A stretch of 13,956 nucleotides of DNA, from the NCBI GenBank assembly GCA_016649585.1, contig JAENXH010000020.1:1-13956 (forward strand), in the 5' to 3' direction. Both the position numbers and the translations under genes were made by a program. Below, one piece after another: positions 6,320 through 12,713 of the stretch. This DNA is from Methanosarcinales archaeon (GTDB taxonomy: Archaea; Halobacteriota; Syntropharchaeia; Alkanophagales; Methanospirareceae). Every line of letters starts with the position of its first letter. Within the stretch, counting starts at the first letter, position 1. The notes below the pieces were generated by a model. That model saw only the letters and a list, made by a program, of their open reading frames with translations, ran no database searches and was not told the DNA's origin.

Positions 6320-7489
6320 TCACTTCAACATCACCGATGCCAGAATAAACATCGCAACCGATAAGCCGGCGCTGACAAAGAAAGTGCCTTCAAATCCGCC
6401 AACGAGGAAAATTGCACCCATTACAAGAGGACCCAACGTTTGTCCTAATCGCAGCACCATCCCGTTGAGTGACATAAAAGCCGCACGATATTCAATAGGC
6501 GCAAGTTTGGCTAAAAGCGTTTGAATACTCGGCAGGTTCACGCCATGAGCGATACCGAAGATTCCCGTTGGAACTAAAAACAACCAGATTGTGTGCACGA
6601 ACGGAATAACGAACAGTGTTACGGCATAAATGACAAAAGCTACTTTTATGAGCGTCTTCTCGGAGAATCGTTTGGTTAACGTCCCCAATTGCGAGGAGGT
6701 TGCCGCAGTGGTCAAGCCCATGCTGGAAGTAATAACCCCGATGAGAAGAGGCGATGCATGAAATCGCTCGCCGCCCAGTAAAAGGCTAAAATACGTGAGG
6801 TACGTTCCGAAAAGGATAACGAACGTGAACAGGGTAAGGGAAAAGAGCCCGAGTACCTGTTTATTCTTTATGCTCTGGAAGGCACTGCTCAGATACTGCT
6901 TAAAATCTTGTTGATTTTTTGGTTCCGGGCTCTTAAGAGAAGTCAACACGAGAATGCCAACAGGAACTGCAATTATGGATAGCGCAAAGGGATAGTACCA
7001 TGCTAAGGATGCCATTGCGCCGCCAATGATGAGATAGAGTGGGACAGCGATATTGAGCACGCTGGCATTGTAGCCCATGGCAGTGGCAAGTTGCCGCTTA
7101 GAATAAAGGTCGCCGATGATCGTGACATTAAGCGATCCTAAAGAGGCTGCACCTATACCTTGCAAGAACCGCAGTGTCAGAAGGAGGTTGAAATCGCGGG
7201 CGAAGAAACACGCAGTACCTGCGATACCAAAGAGCAGCAGTGACGGCACCAGAATTTTTTTCCTTCCGAATCGGTCTGCGAGTACGCCTAAGACTGGAGT
7301 GAAGAGAACGCCGGGAAGCGTGAATACCACGATGAGCAGGCCAACCGCTGGCTTTGAAATCCCGAATGCTTCTTGTATCTCAGGAAAGGCTGGCGATATG
7401 CTGGACACGCCCATAACGACAATCAACGTTACCACAAAGACGATTTGGAGATTTGGATCGCGATAAAGTTTACTTTGATTTTCGGTCAT
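6320..7489 (-). CDS. MFS transporter, drug:H+ antiporter (DHA1)-like
   Basis: Membrane transporter of 389 residues with about 12 hydrophobic segments. Motif A is GVLADRFGRKK (68-78) and a motif-B-like RFLQGIGAAS follows at 107-116, as in DHA1-type efflux pumps. A polar central loop (around SPEPKNQQDFKQY) separates the two halves. Export of small hydrophobic compounds is the usual role of the subgroup; the actual substrate is unknown. The ATG at 7489 has no Shine-Dalgarno sequence. A TATA-like run 4-13 bases upstream would be too close to serve it, so the promoter may instead lie near 7550-7563, shared divergently with the tRNA. The start keeps the family-typical YRDPNLQIVF lead-in to helix 1. 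Confidence 0.9.
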   Translation of the reverse strand: MTENQSKLYRDPNLQIVFVVTLIVVMGVSSISPAFPEIQEAFGISKPAVGLLIVVFTLPGVLFTPVLGVLADRFGRKKILVPSLLLFGIAGTACFFARDFNLLLTLRFLQGIGAASLGSLNVTIIGDLYSKRQLATAMGYNASVLNIAVPLYLIIGGAMASLAWYYPFALSIIAVPVGILVLTSLKSPEPKNQQDFKQYLSSAFQSIKNKQVLGLFSLTLFTFVILFGTYLTYFSLLLGGERFHASPLLIGVITSSMGLTTAATSSQLGTLTKRFSEKTLIKVAFVIYAVTLFVIPFVHTIWLFLVPTGIFGIAHGVNLPSIQTLLAKLAPIEYRAAFMSLNGMVLRLGQTLGPLVMGAIFLVGGFEGTFFVSAGLSVAMFILASVMLK

Positions 7490-7492
7490 TTC

Positions 7493-7502
7493 TTATATAT
7501 AC
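7493..7502 (-). promoter_or_regulatory. TATA-like run abutting the second MFS start codon
   Basis: TATATATAAG on the reverse strand ends 4 bases before ATG 7489. If used, transcription would begin inside the gene near codon 6, so this is either a non-functional AT run or a sign of a later start codon (ATG at 7414). Confidence 0.25.
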
Positions 7503-7549
7503 AACGTGCGAGAGATGGATGAGCGATACAGTTAGAAATAAGCAACGTT

Positions 7550-7563
7550 AAAAAATATATAAG
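7550..7563 (+). promoter_or_regulatory. TATA box of the tRNA-Gly gene
   Basis: TTAAAAAATATATAAG lies about 32-44 bases before the tRNA 5' end, the usual spacing for an archaeal tRNA promoter. The reverse strand (CTTATATATTTTTT) is also TATA-like and could drive the second MFS gene in the other direction. Confidence 0.6.
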
Positions 7564-7593
7564 TAGCTCTACGTAATAAATAACCACAAAAAA

Positions 7594-7664
7594 GCGTCGA
7601 TGGTCTAGAGGTATGACTTGGGCCTTCCAAGCCTACAGCCCGGGTTCAAATCCCGGTCGACGCA
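7594..7664 (+). tRNA. tRNA-Gly (anticodon TCC)
   Basis: All parts fold. The acceptor GCGTCGA pairs with TCGACGC (7657-7663) with discriminator A. The D arm is GTC/GAC with GG in the loop. The anticodon stem TGGGC/GCCTA (one G-T pair) holds loop CTTCCAA. There is a 4-base variable region, and T stem CCGGG/CCCGG holds loop TTCAAAT. The anticodon is TCC, reading GGA and GGG glycine codons. No CCA is encoded, as is usual in archaea, and there is no intron. The T-arm carries the GGTTCAAATCC box. It stands alone between divergent or opposing neighbours. Confidence 0.97.
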
Positions 7665-7679
7665 TCATAAACCCTTTTA

Positions 7680-7714
7680 GAAAAAGCGTTTTCGGAAAAA
7701 CATATCTGTTTTTC
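7680..7714 (+). terminator. AT-rich hairpins after tRNA-Gly
   Basis: GAAAA/TTTTC (7680-7693) and GAAAAAC/GTTTTTC (7695-7714) form two hairpins just after the tRNA; the second ends in a T-rich run continuing CTTTT. Archaeal terminators are T-rich, so this is a likely stop for the tRNA transcript. Confidence 0.5.
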
Positions 7715-7726
7715 TTTTAACACAGG

Positions 7727-7749
7727 TTTTCTTTTTGTGAAAAAGAAAA
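7727..7749. terminator. Perfect 10-bp A/T hairpin between tRNA-Gly and the aIF6 3' end
   Basis: TTTTCTTTTT and AAAAAGAAAA flank the 3-base loop GTG. The stem is perfect and reads as a T-rich terminator on either strand, so it could serve both the tRNA and the convergent aIF6 gene. A similar CTTTTCTTT..AAAGAAAAG repeat lies between the MFS genes. Confidence 0.5.
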
Positions 7750-7750
7750 A

Positions 7751-7779
7751 GTGTTGTGTGATCCTGTGGTTACTAAAAC
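7751..7779 (-). repeat. 3'-flanking repeat, copy 2 (after aIF6)
   Basis: On the reverse strand the aIF6 stop runs into TAGTAACCACAGGATCACAC, matching AGTAACCACTG after the second MFS gene. In both places an A/T-rich or GC-rich hairpin follows. Confidence 0.45.
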
Positions 7780-8513
7780 CCTAATGCATCTACGATTCTT
7801 CCTAACTCCGCACCCGTGGTCTCATATCCTGCCGCGTAGCCCTTCGTATTCGCGAGCAAAGCAGCACCTATCAACGGAACACCGAAATTAACACTGCCTA
7901 TATCCACGGGCAACTTGAAGATATCTTCCAAAAATTCTAATTCCTCATGGGTGGCGTTTTTATGTGCTAATACACCTTTGTTTGTCGCTACCGCAGCCAT
8001 CCCCACGGTTTTTAAGCCCCCGATTGTGCCTTTATAGACCTCAACGCCCAGAGTTTCCTTTATCACGTCGATTGTCTTCTCCGATAATTCCGGATGCACC
8101 AGGGCAACCGTATCGTTTGCAAGTATGATATTCCCAGCAGCGCTCATCGGGTCTCTGTACGGCAGTCGGCTAAGTTTTACACTTAGTCCCTCTGCCTGCA
8201 TTAGATCCTCGATCCTTTGAATCTCGCTATCCAGTGCATAAGGAGAAAGGATAAAGCCATTCGAGTTCCCAACGGCTAAACAGCCAACCAACGAGATTTC
8301 ATCTATCGAAGTTCTTAGTGCTTTTACCTCCAAAGCACTCTCCATTTCCACTGCTAACCTATTAGATGCCTGCGGAGGCAAAAGAACCAGAGATTCAGTG
8401 CAGGTTGCAAAAACACCTATATACGAGCTGCCGTCAACGCCAAATAACCTTTTTGACTCTTTATCTCCTCGCCTTTTCATCACGATGAGTACCTTACATA
8501 CCTTATTCCACAA
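7773..8513 (-). CDS. Translation initiation factor aIF6
   Basis: Archaeal homologue of eIF6, which binds the large ribosomal subunit and blocks joining with the small subunit. The pentein-repeat blocks are clear: GSSYIGVFATCTESLVLLPP near residue 29, GNSNGFILSP, ANDTVALVHPELS, GVEVYKGTIGGLKTVGMAAV and GSVNFGVPLIGAALLANTKG near the end. Length is 246 residues from the ATG at 8513, which overlaps the L31e 3' end by 11 bases. An in-frame ATG at 8480 would give 235 residues, closer to the usual ~220, and is an alternative start. Gene order L39e-L31e-aIF6 is the conserved archaeal arrangement. The genes that often follow (LX/L18a, prefoldin alpha, ftsY) are not here. Confidence 0.95.
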   Translation of the reverse strand: MWNKVCKVLIVMKRRGDKESKRLFGVDGSSYIGVFATCTESLVLLPPQASNRLAVEMESALEVKALRTSIDEISLVGCLAVGNSNGFILSPYALDSEIQRIEDLMQAEGLSVKLSRLPYRDPMSAAGNIILANDTVALVHPELSEKTIDVIKETLGVEVYKGTIGGLKTVGMAAVATNKGVLAHKNATHEELEFLEDIFKLPVDIGSVNFGVPLIGAALLANTKGYAAGYETTGAELGRIVDALGF

Positions 8514-8772
8514 GCTCAGCCTTGATTACGTCCTCTTCTTCTGTCACCTTTACACGTATCTTAGAAGGTGGCTTCTGCGAGCCTCGCGCCCATACCTTCT
8601 CATTTATTTTGCTATCTAATACAATATACTCCGATTTTGTATGCTGCATCAGATACTCCCTTATCAACGTTATTGCGCGGTTGCTCCGCTTCCACCGCGG
8701 TGCTTTTTTCACCGCTCTCAGTGGTATCGTATAAATGCGTTCACCCTTTACTTCGCCTTTTTCTTCTACCAT
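8503..8772 (-). CDS. rpl31e: Large-subunit ribosomal protein L31e
   Basis: Archaeal/eukaryotic L31e, near the peptide exit tunnel of the 50S subunit. The blocks ERIYTIPLRAVKKAPRWKRS, NRAITLIREYLMQHTKS and VWARGSQKPPSKIRVKV are characteristic. From ATG 8772 the protein has 89 residues; a GTG at 8781 in the same frame would add three. It lies between L39e (29 bases upstream) and aIF6 (11-base overlap), so the three are co-transcribed. No strong Shine-Dalgarno sequence is present, but GTGA repeats just upstream can pair weakly with the 16S rRNA end. Confidence 0.95.
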   Translation of the reverse strand: MVEEKGEVKGERIYTIPLRAVKKAPRWKRSNRAITLIREYLMQHTKSEYIVLDSKINEKVWARGSQKPPSKIRVKVTEEEDVIKAELVE

Positions 8773-8776
8773 TTTA

Positions 8777-8803
8777 GACACTCACTCACTTACCTACTTA
8801 CTT
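8777..8803 (-). repeat. Tetranucleotide tandem run between L39e and L31e
   Basis: On the reverse strand the whole spacer is GTAAGTAAGTAGGTAAGTGA followed by GTGAGTG, about six imperfect GTRA units. GTGA units resemble part of the Shine-Dalgarno consensus (GGTGAT), so the run may act as a loose ribosome landing site for L31e, or it may simply be a slippage product. Confidence 0.6.
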
Positions 8804-8960
8804 ACGCTTTTAGCTTTGTCCTCCGCCAGTGCCTCCGCTTTGGATGCGTTGTCACGTGGCGGTTCGTTTTTACCATTATCCATGCAGGAATCCTTCTGTT
8901 TTGTTTATTCGCTTTAATAAGCCGGATCTTCCTGCCTATCGTGTTCTTCCCTCTTGCCAT
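8802..8960 (-). CDS. rpl39e: Large-subunit ribosomal protein L39e
   Basis: 52-residue basic protein of the exit-tunnel region, one of the shortest ribosomal proteins. The sequence MARGKNTIGRKIRLIKANKQ followed by NRRIPAWIMVKTN and HPKRRHWRRTKL matches L39e along its full length. The ATG at 8960 is chosen because the family starts at MA(R/K)xKxx; a further in-frame ATG at 8984 would add eight unrelated residues. First gene of the L39e-L31e-aIF6 operon, with a TATA box about 30-40 bases upstream and a very short leader. Confidence 0.95.
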   Translation of the reverse strand: MARGKNTIGRKIRLIKANKQNRRIPAWIMVKTNRHVTTHPKRRHWRRTKLKA

Positions 8961-8988
8961 TGTAGATCTAATATCTAAAAGCATTCTC

Positions 8989-9003
8989 TTTTATTTAAAT
9001 ATC
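8989..9003. promoter_or_regulatory. Shared TATA region, L39e operon (minus) and queD (plus)
   Basis: TTTTATTTAAATATC contains the near-palindrome ATTTAAAT, which reads as a TATA element on both strands (ATTTAAATAAAAG on the minus). The spacing gives a ~10-base leader for L39e and a ~40-base leader for queD. Confidence 0.5.
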
Positions 9004-9064
9004 CCTGATTCTACGTTAGAAGTACACAGGATTGTCGTGTTGAATGTGAGGGATTGAAGAGAAG

Positions 9065-9427
9065 ATGAAATTAGGCGTTTCAACCGATTTTAGTGCTGCG
9101 CATTCGCTGCCAAGACATCCCGGAAAATGTAAGGATCTACATGGGCATACGTATAGAGTAGATGTAGTGGTGGACGGCGCAAAGAAGGAAGATACTGAGT
9201 GCGTCGCCGATTTCGCGGAAGTGAAAGCAGTGATAGAAGACGTGGTTGAGCTTGTGGATCATAAGCACCTGAACGAGGTGATTTCATATCCCACAAGCGA
9301 GAACATAGCGCTGTTTCTTAAGGTTGAGTTGGAGAAGCGGTTGAACGGCTCGGATTTGGGTGTGACATTGCATTCGATAAGATTATGGGAAGGTAAAGAC
9401 AAGTGGGTGATGGTGGGGAGGGATTAG
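9065..9427 (+). CDS. queD: 6-carboxy-tetrahydropterin synthase QueD
   Basis: Converts dihydroneopterin triphosphate to 6-carboxy-tetrahydropterin, an early step to 7-deazaguanine; in archaea the end product is archaeosine in tRNA. The T-fold zinc site is complete: H13 (AAHSLP), then C22-x3-H26-G-H28. The C-x3-HGH spacing with cysteine is that of QueD rather than PTPS-III. Other blocks present are VADFAEVK (D49), VDHKHLNE (D65, H66), YPTSENIAL and E109 in RLWEG. Length is 120 residues, normal for QueD. The ATG follows a purine-rich GAAGAGAAG. Monocistronic by position: divergent from L39e, convergent with the OB-fold gene. Confidence 0.93.
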   Translation: MKLGVSTDFSAAHSLPRHPGKCKDLHGHTYRVDVVVDGAKKEDTECVADFAEVKAVIEDVVELVDHKHLNEVISYPTSENIALFLKVELEKRLNGSDLGVTLHSIRLWEGKDKWVMVGRD

Positions 9428-9448
9428 TTTTCTGCCCACACTACTTAC

Positions 9449-10096
9449 TCACAGTACCTCAAAACCGATCAGATTCAACTCGTACCGCATGTCCCCGGCA
9501 TTATAAGAAAGCATGCCCTCTGCAATTATCTTATCTCCTTCGTGCAACTCTGAGATCGAGTTAGTGTTAATAGTCCTGAGCTTTACTCGCATTCGATGAT
9601 TGCCGGGTTCATCACGGAGATAAAAAACGCGCGTGTAAACGTCCTCGACGTAACCTGCAACACGTATCTTTTTTCCTCGGTACTCCTCTGGCTGCGCTGC
9701 TATCTGGGCTACAAAAGATATATTACTTTTCTGCGGCGTCACTTCTTTTATCGCATTTCCAGAGACTATGAGTTCGTAATCGCCCCGGTATACCTGCACT
9801 CTACCTTCGACTTCTATTTCATCGCCGTAGCTCAGATTTAATAGTTCCGTCCTATCATTCGCGGATTCGACAAATATTGGGAGCTCTGTTTTGTTTCCTT
9901 CGATTTTCATGAGCACATCGCCGTATTCTGTAACGCTGAACTCAGTAATAACACCGCTTGTGCGTATGACCGTACCTTCATGAAGCGAGATATCATCCAG
10001 AGGCACGAACGGTGGAGTTATAAATAAGGAGATGACGTATAAGATGCAAACGCCAAGCAAAGAGAAAATAATCACGGTCTTCCCTATTCTTTCCAT
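9449..10096 (-). CDS. Membrane-anchored protein with two OB-fold domains
   Basis: 215 residues. Residues 7-27 form one hydrophobic helix (KTVIIFSLLGVCILYVISLF) with no clear signal-peptidase site, so a membrane anchor with the rest outside is likely. Two OB-fold-like beta domains follow: ~40-115 (GTVIRTSGVITEFS, GDEIEVEGRVQVYRGDYELI) and ~128-215 (YRGKKIRVAGYVEDVY, GDKIIAEGMLSYNAGDMRYE). Such repeats bind nucleic acid or other ligands; the ligand here is unknown. A TATA element lies about 30 bases ahead, so the mRNA is nearly leaderless. It ends 21 bases from the end of queD. Confidence 0.75.
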   Translation of the reverse strand: MERIGKTVIIFSLLGVCILYVISLFITPPFVPLDDISLHEGTVIRTSGVITEFSVTEYGDVLMKIEGNKTELPIFVESANDRTELLNLSYGDEIEVEGRVQVYRGDYELIVSGNAIKEVTPQKSNISFVAQIAAQPEEYRGKKIRVAGYVEDVYTRVFYLRDEPGNHRMRVKLRTINTNSISELHEGDKIIAEGMLSYNAGDMRYELNLIGFEVL

Positions 10097-10121
10097 ACTT
10101 TACGATTTACCGTTTTTTCTC

Positions 10122-10129
10122 ATTTATAA
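10122..10129 (-). promoter_or_regulatory. TATA box of the OB-fold gene
   Basis: GGTTATAAATGAG on the reverse strand, centred about 30 bases before ATG 10096. This predicts transcription start about 4 bases ahead of the ATG. Confidence 0.5.
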
Positions 10130-10276
10130 CCTGTGGACGTGAAGAAGCTACGGGGGAGGTTGTTACGAAGATTTTAAGCGTGAAAGATAATTTACCTTTT
10201 AGCAAGCCGATACCCTATTCCTCATCTGGAAAGAAGGATGAAAAGGGTGGGAAAGGTAAAAATAAGGAAGGTAATA
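10130..10276 (+). other. Upstream region with a Lys/Gly-rich short frame, no gene supported
   Basis: A GTG at 10180 opens 38 codons rich in Lys, Gly and Asn (GKKDEKGGKGKNKEGNNG), with TAG at 10294-10296, overlapping the next start by 20 bases. The composition comes from a purine-rich tract, and no family is recognised. The tract supplies the AAGGAAGG ribosome site of the next gene. I see nothing else here. Confidence 0.25.
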
Positions 10277-10885
10277 ATGGTACGTACACGAGATAGCGAA
10301 AATAGAGATAGAAGAGAATTGCCACAAAAGAGAAAACTATTTCTCTATGCACTAACAGGAACGTTTTTTTAAATTGTTGGATTCTGGCTAACGAGACCGC
10401 TATGGCACGGGTTATTCATGATGTTCTACGTGTATCCGGTGATTATCGAAGTATTAGTCATCGCAGCTATTATATCAGGGCTTTACTGGGTTTTTAGCGA
10501 AAAAGACGCAGATTGGGTAGGTACAATATTTATAGTAATAGTAGCTATCGGGATTATCGCTGGCGGTGCTTTTGCAGGCATATTTTCACAAACATATTTG
10601 TCAGACCACTTAGCAGTCAGCGAAATTTCTGAACTACCAAATTCAGAGCTTGATACAATCAGAATCATGCCACTCGCAGTATCAGAACGGTATGCACGTG
10701 ATTCATTACAGTATCCCCGGTATCAACTTGGCACTGGCGACATAGTGTTTATAAATAGAACCCCGCATTGGGAATATACGCTGATTCCTGACGGGTTTAT
10801 CAACGTTTTTAAACTCAAAAATCGCGGTGCTGTTTATGTCGATATGACCACCACGCGGAAGAACACACAAATTATAGAACAATAG
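10277..10885 (+). pseudogene. Membrane protein with three helices, interrupted by an in-frame TAA
   Basis: An ATG at 10277, after GGAAGG with 5 bases between, reads MVRTRDSENRDRRELPQKRK then LFLYALTGTFF, meets TAA at 10367-10369, and goes on in the same frame with IVGFWLTRPLWHGLFMMFYV. The two parts together make one convincing first membrane helix. Two more follow (VIIEVLVIAAIISGLYW and IFIVIVAIGIIAGGAFAGIF), then a soluble C-terminal domain containing GTGDIVFINRTPHWEYTLIP and RGAVYVDMTT. Starting at ATG 10418 gives an intact 155-residue protein without helix 1. Total with the stop read through is about 203 codons. The family is not recognised. The abrupt end (TQIIEQ) may mean the C-terminus is also cut. 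A nonsense mutation or base error is likelier than recoding. Confidence 0.6.
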
Positions 10886-11015
10886 ACTTGTTGCGGAATA
10901 ATTTTGCAAAGCCTTAAGAACGGAGATCCGTAAAAAGGAGCAATATGCGAGGATGAATGTACGCTTTAGAAAGCCGCAATTTATATGATTTTATATCGCA
11001 ACAACTCTAATAGAG
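10886..11015 (+). other. Intergenic region with a short palindrome
   Basis: ACGGA-GA-TCCGT (10920-10931) followed by AAAAAGG may be a weak terminator of the membrane-protein gene. The rest is AT-rich promoter DNA for the next locus, plus a 17-codon frame (MYALESRNLYDF...) without support. No gene is called. Confidence 0.3.
10978..10996 (+). promoter_or_regulatory. TATA elements of the decayed toxin-antitoxin locus
   Basis: AATTTATATGATTTTATATC holds two TATA-like cores 20-37 bases before ATG 11016, so a very short leader or leaderless mRNA would result. Confidence 0.4.
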
Positions 11016-11322
11016 ATGTCAACCAAAATGGCAATGAAAATTGATATTAAGAAGGAGTATCCGGTGCAGGGGGTAAGTAAGTAGCATCATAAAGTCAGCA
11101 CTGATAAGGGATGCTCATTTAGCCTCATATAAGAAAAAAAAGTATATGAGTGCATGCGAGCGATTTGAAAAAGAATATGGGCTGCGTTCTGATGAGTTCG
11201 TGGATAAGCGGGAATCCTGTGAGTTAGATGACAGGGATGACTACTTTGATTGGTTTGCGGCAAAGAAGGGTTTGGACGTCTGGGATAGGAGACTTCGGAT
11301 ACTGGCTGGAGTCAATATATGA
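11016..11322 (+). pseudogene. TumA-like antitoxin, frameshifted by an AAGT duplication
   Basis: The first frame (ATG 11016, or 11028/11034) reads MAMKIDIKKEYPVQGVSK and stops at TAG 11082-11084. The next frame continues SSIIKSALIRDAHLASYKKK, then YMSACERFEKEYGL, DDRDDYFDWFAAKKGLDVW and RLRILAGVNI, with TGA at 11320-11322. Deleting one copy of the directly repeated AAGT (11075-11082) joins them into one protein of about 100 residues. The C-terminal pattern (C..FE..YG..S..F, then D..FDW.AAK) is that of small archaeal/bacterial proteins encoded just before DUF6516 (TumE-type) toxins; this is from memory of the family, not a search. A protein restarting at ATG 11146 (58 residues) might still be made. 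Confidence 0.6.
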
Positions 11323-11418
11323 AATAAACACAAACACGACAAAAATGGTGTTTACTCCTCAGAACCTGCTGACTTAAAATCAGTTTTAGATCAAATAATG
11401 GATGCGTTAGAGGGATAA
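11323..11418 (+). pseudogene. C-terminal remnant of a TumE-like (DUF6516) toxin
   Basis: Right after the antitoxin stop, in the same frame, 31 codons read NKHKHDKNGVYSSEPADLKS then VLDQIMDALEG and TAA (11416-11418). This resembles the end of DUF6516/TumE proteins, which typically has a His-rich HKH segment, then SxEPxLxxVLxxI. No start codon or upstream toxin body is present, so most of the toxin (about 80-100 residues) has been deleted, leaving the antitoxin joined to the toxin tail. Short length makes the match tentative, but position directly behind the antitoxin supports it. Confidence 0.5.
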
Positions 11419-11461
11419 TATTTTTATTTATCTTCTTCTATAAGGATTATGTAAACAAACA

Positions 11462-12685
11462 ATGAAACTTTTTCGTACGCTTATATCATTAGAAGAGGCA
11501 TTAAGAACGCTGTCATCGTATGCAAAGGGGACTGAAATCGAGGAGATTAGATTTGAGGCTGCTTTGAACCGCGTTTTAGCAGAAGACGTTGTTTCGCTTA
11601 TAGATAGCCCGCCTTTTGATAGAGCTGCGATGGACGGCTATGCGATTCGAGGTGAGGACTCTTTTGGTGCCGCGCCACGTAATCCAGTGTTTCTGAAGAT
11701 AAATCGTAGAGTAGAAGAAGAAATAGGAGCGGGTGAATGCGTCCCCATAGCAACAGGGATGCCCGTGCCAAAAGGCAGCAACGCAGTGGTTATGCTTGAA
11801 TACACGAAGGAACTGGGCGATACGCTGGAAATTTTCAAACCGGTTACGCCGGGAAAAAACGTCTCTTTTAAAGGCGAGGATGTGAAGAAGGGCGAAGCAG
11901 TGCTGAAAGCAGGGAAGCTGCTACAAGCTCATGATATAGGCATGCTCGCATCGCTTTTTAAAATAACGGTGAAGGTGTATAAGAGAGCAAAGATAGGCAT
12001 AATTTCCACGGGTGACGAGCTGATAGATCCAACATTGCAGCAGCCTGAGCAAGAGCAAAGGCATCAAAAGATAGCGGATGCGAATAGCTATGTGCTTGCA
12101 GCGTTAACCCAGAAAGTTGCCGTCCCGTATAGAATGGGCATAGTACGCGACAATTACGATGGGATAAAGAACGCACTACGGTCGGCGTTAGAAGGAGACT
12201 GCGAGGGGCTATTAGTGAGTGGTGGGAGTTCTGTAGGTAAGAGAGATTTCCTGGCTGATGCAGTCGAAGAATTAGGGGAGATTGTATTTCATGGTGTGGC
12301 GATTCGACCAGGCGAACCAACCGGTTTCGGGATCGTCAATAACAAGCCGGTGTTTGTTCTTCCAGGTTATCCGGTAGCAACAATATCAGCGTTTGAATTG
12401 CTCGTTCGCCCCTTTTTGTATGCGATGCATGGCGTAACGGAGGAACGCAGTAAGATTTTTGCGGTAGCAAGTAAAAAAATATCTTCGGCGGTTGGAAGAA
12501 CTGATTTTGTACGTGTAAAGGTGATTCGCACTGGAGAGGGGCATTATGTAGAGCCTTTAAGAGTAAGCGGCTCCGGTATCTTATCCAGCATGACCAAGTC
12601 GGACGGATTTGTCGTGATAGCGGAGAATAAGGAAGGAGTAGCGGAAGGGGAACGGGTAGCGGTAACCGAATATTTCGCACTCTAA
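11462..12685 (+). CDS. moeA: Molybdopterin molybdenumtransferase MoeA
   Basis: Inserts molybdenum or tungsten into adenylylated molybdopterin, the last common step of the cofactor pathway used by formate dehydrogenases, formylmethanofuran dehydrogenases and related enzymes. 407 residues, the normal length. Motifs in order: SPPFDRAAMDGYAIRGED (49-66), PIATGMPVPKGSNAVVMLEY (95-114), ISTGDELIDP (181-190), GGSSVGKRDF (254-263), RPGEPTGFG (282-290), VFVLPGYPVATISAFE (297-312). A C-terminal beta domain runs from ~325 to 407. A small Gln/Glu-rich insertion (TLQQPEQEQRHQK) follows TGDEL. The ATG lies behind a TATA-like run (~11420-11430); an ATG TAA start-stop pair just upstream is probably incidental. 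The gene is intact between two degraded loci. Confidence 0.95.
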   Translation: MKLFRTLISLEEALRTLSSYAKGTEIEEIRFEAALNRVLAEDVVSLIDSPPFDRAAMDGYAIRGEDSFGAAPRNPVFLKINRRVEEEIGAGECVPIATGMPVPKGSNAVVMLEYTKELGDTLEIFKPVTPGKNVSFKGEDVKKGEAVLKAGKLLQAHDIGMLASLFKITVKVYKRAKIGIISTGDELIDPTLQQPEQEQRHQKIADANSYVLAALTQKVAVPYRMGIVRDNYDGIKNALRSALEGDCEGLLVSGGSSVGKRDFLADAVEELGEIVFHGVAIRPGEPTGFGIVNNKPVFVLPGYPVATISAFELLVRPFLYAMHGVTEERSKIFAVASKKISSAVGRTDFVRVKVIRTGEGHYVEPLRVSGSGILSSMTKSDGFVVIAENKEGVAEGERVAVTEYFAL

Positions 12686-12688
12686 AGC

Positions 12689-12705
12689 GGATGCAGGATA
12701 CAGGA
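12689..12705. repeat. Left flank repeat of the S23-type unit
   Basis: GGATGCAGGATACAGGA starts 4 bases after the moeA stop. Its reverse complement (TCCTGTATC plus CTGCATCC) recurs as two separated blocks at 13091-13099 and 13110-13117. Confidence 0.6.
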
Positions 12706-12713
12706 TGAGGCTG

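Noticed and set aside
8641..9057. 138-codon plus-strand frame rich in hydrophobic residues
   Set aside because: It lies antisense to L31e and L39e, both unmistakable; its hydrophobicity reflects the complement of Lys/Arg codons.
10367..10369. Stop-codon recoding (selenocysteine or pyrrolysine)
   Set aside because: The codon is TAA; those systems use TGA and TAG. Mutation or error is simpler.
11452..11463. ATG TAA minimal ORF just before moeA as a regulator
   Set aside because: A two-codon start-stop in AT-rich leader DNA is expected by chance and has no further support.
11638..12680. Minus-strand frames of 66-120 codons
   Set aside because: All lie inside moeA, whose motifs run through its full length.
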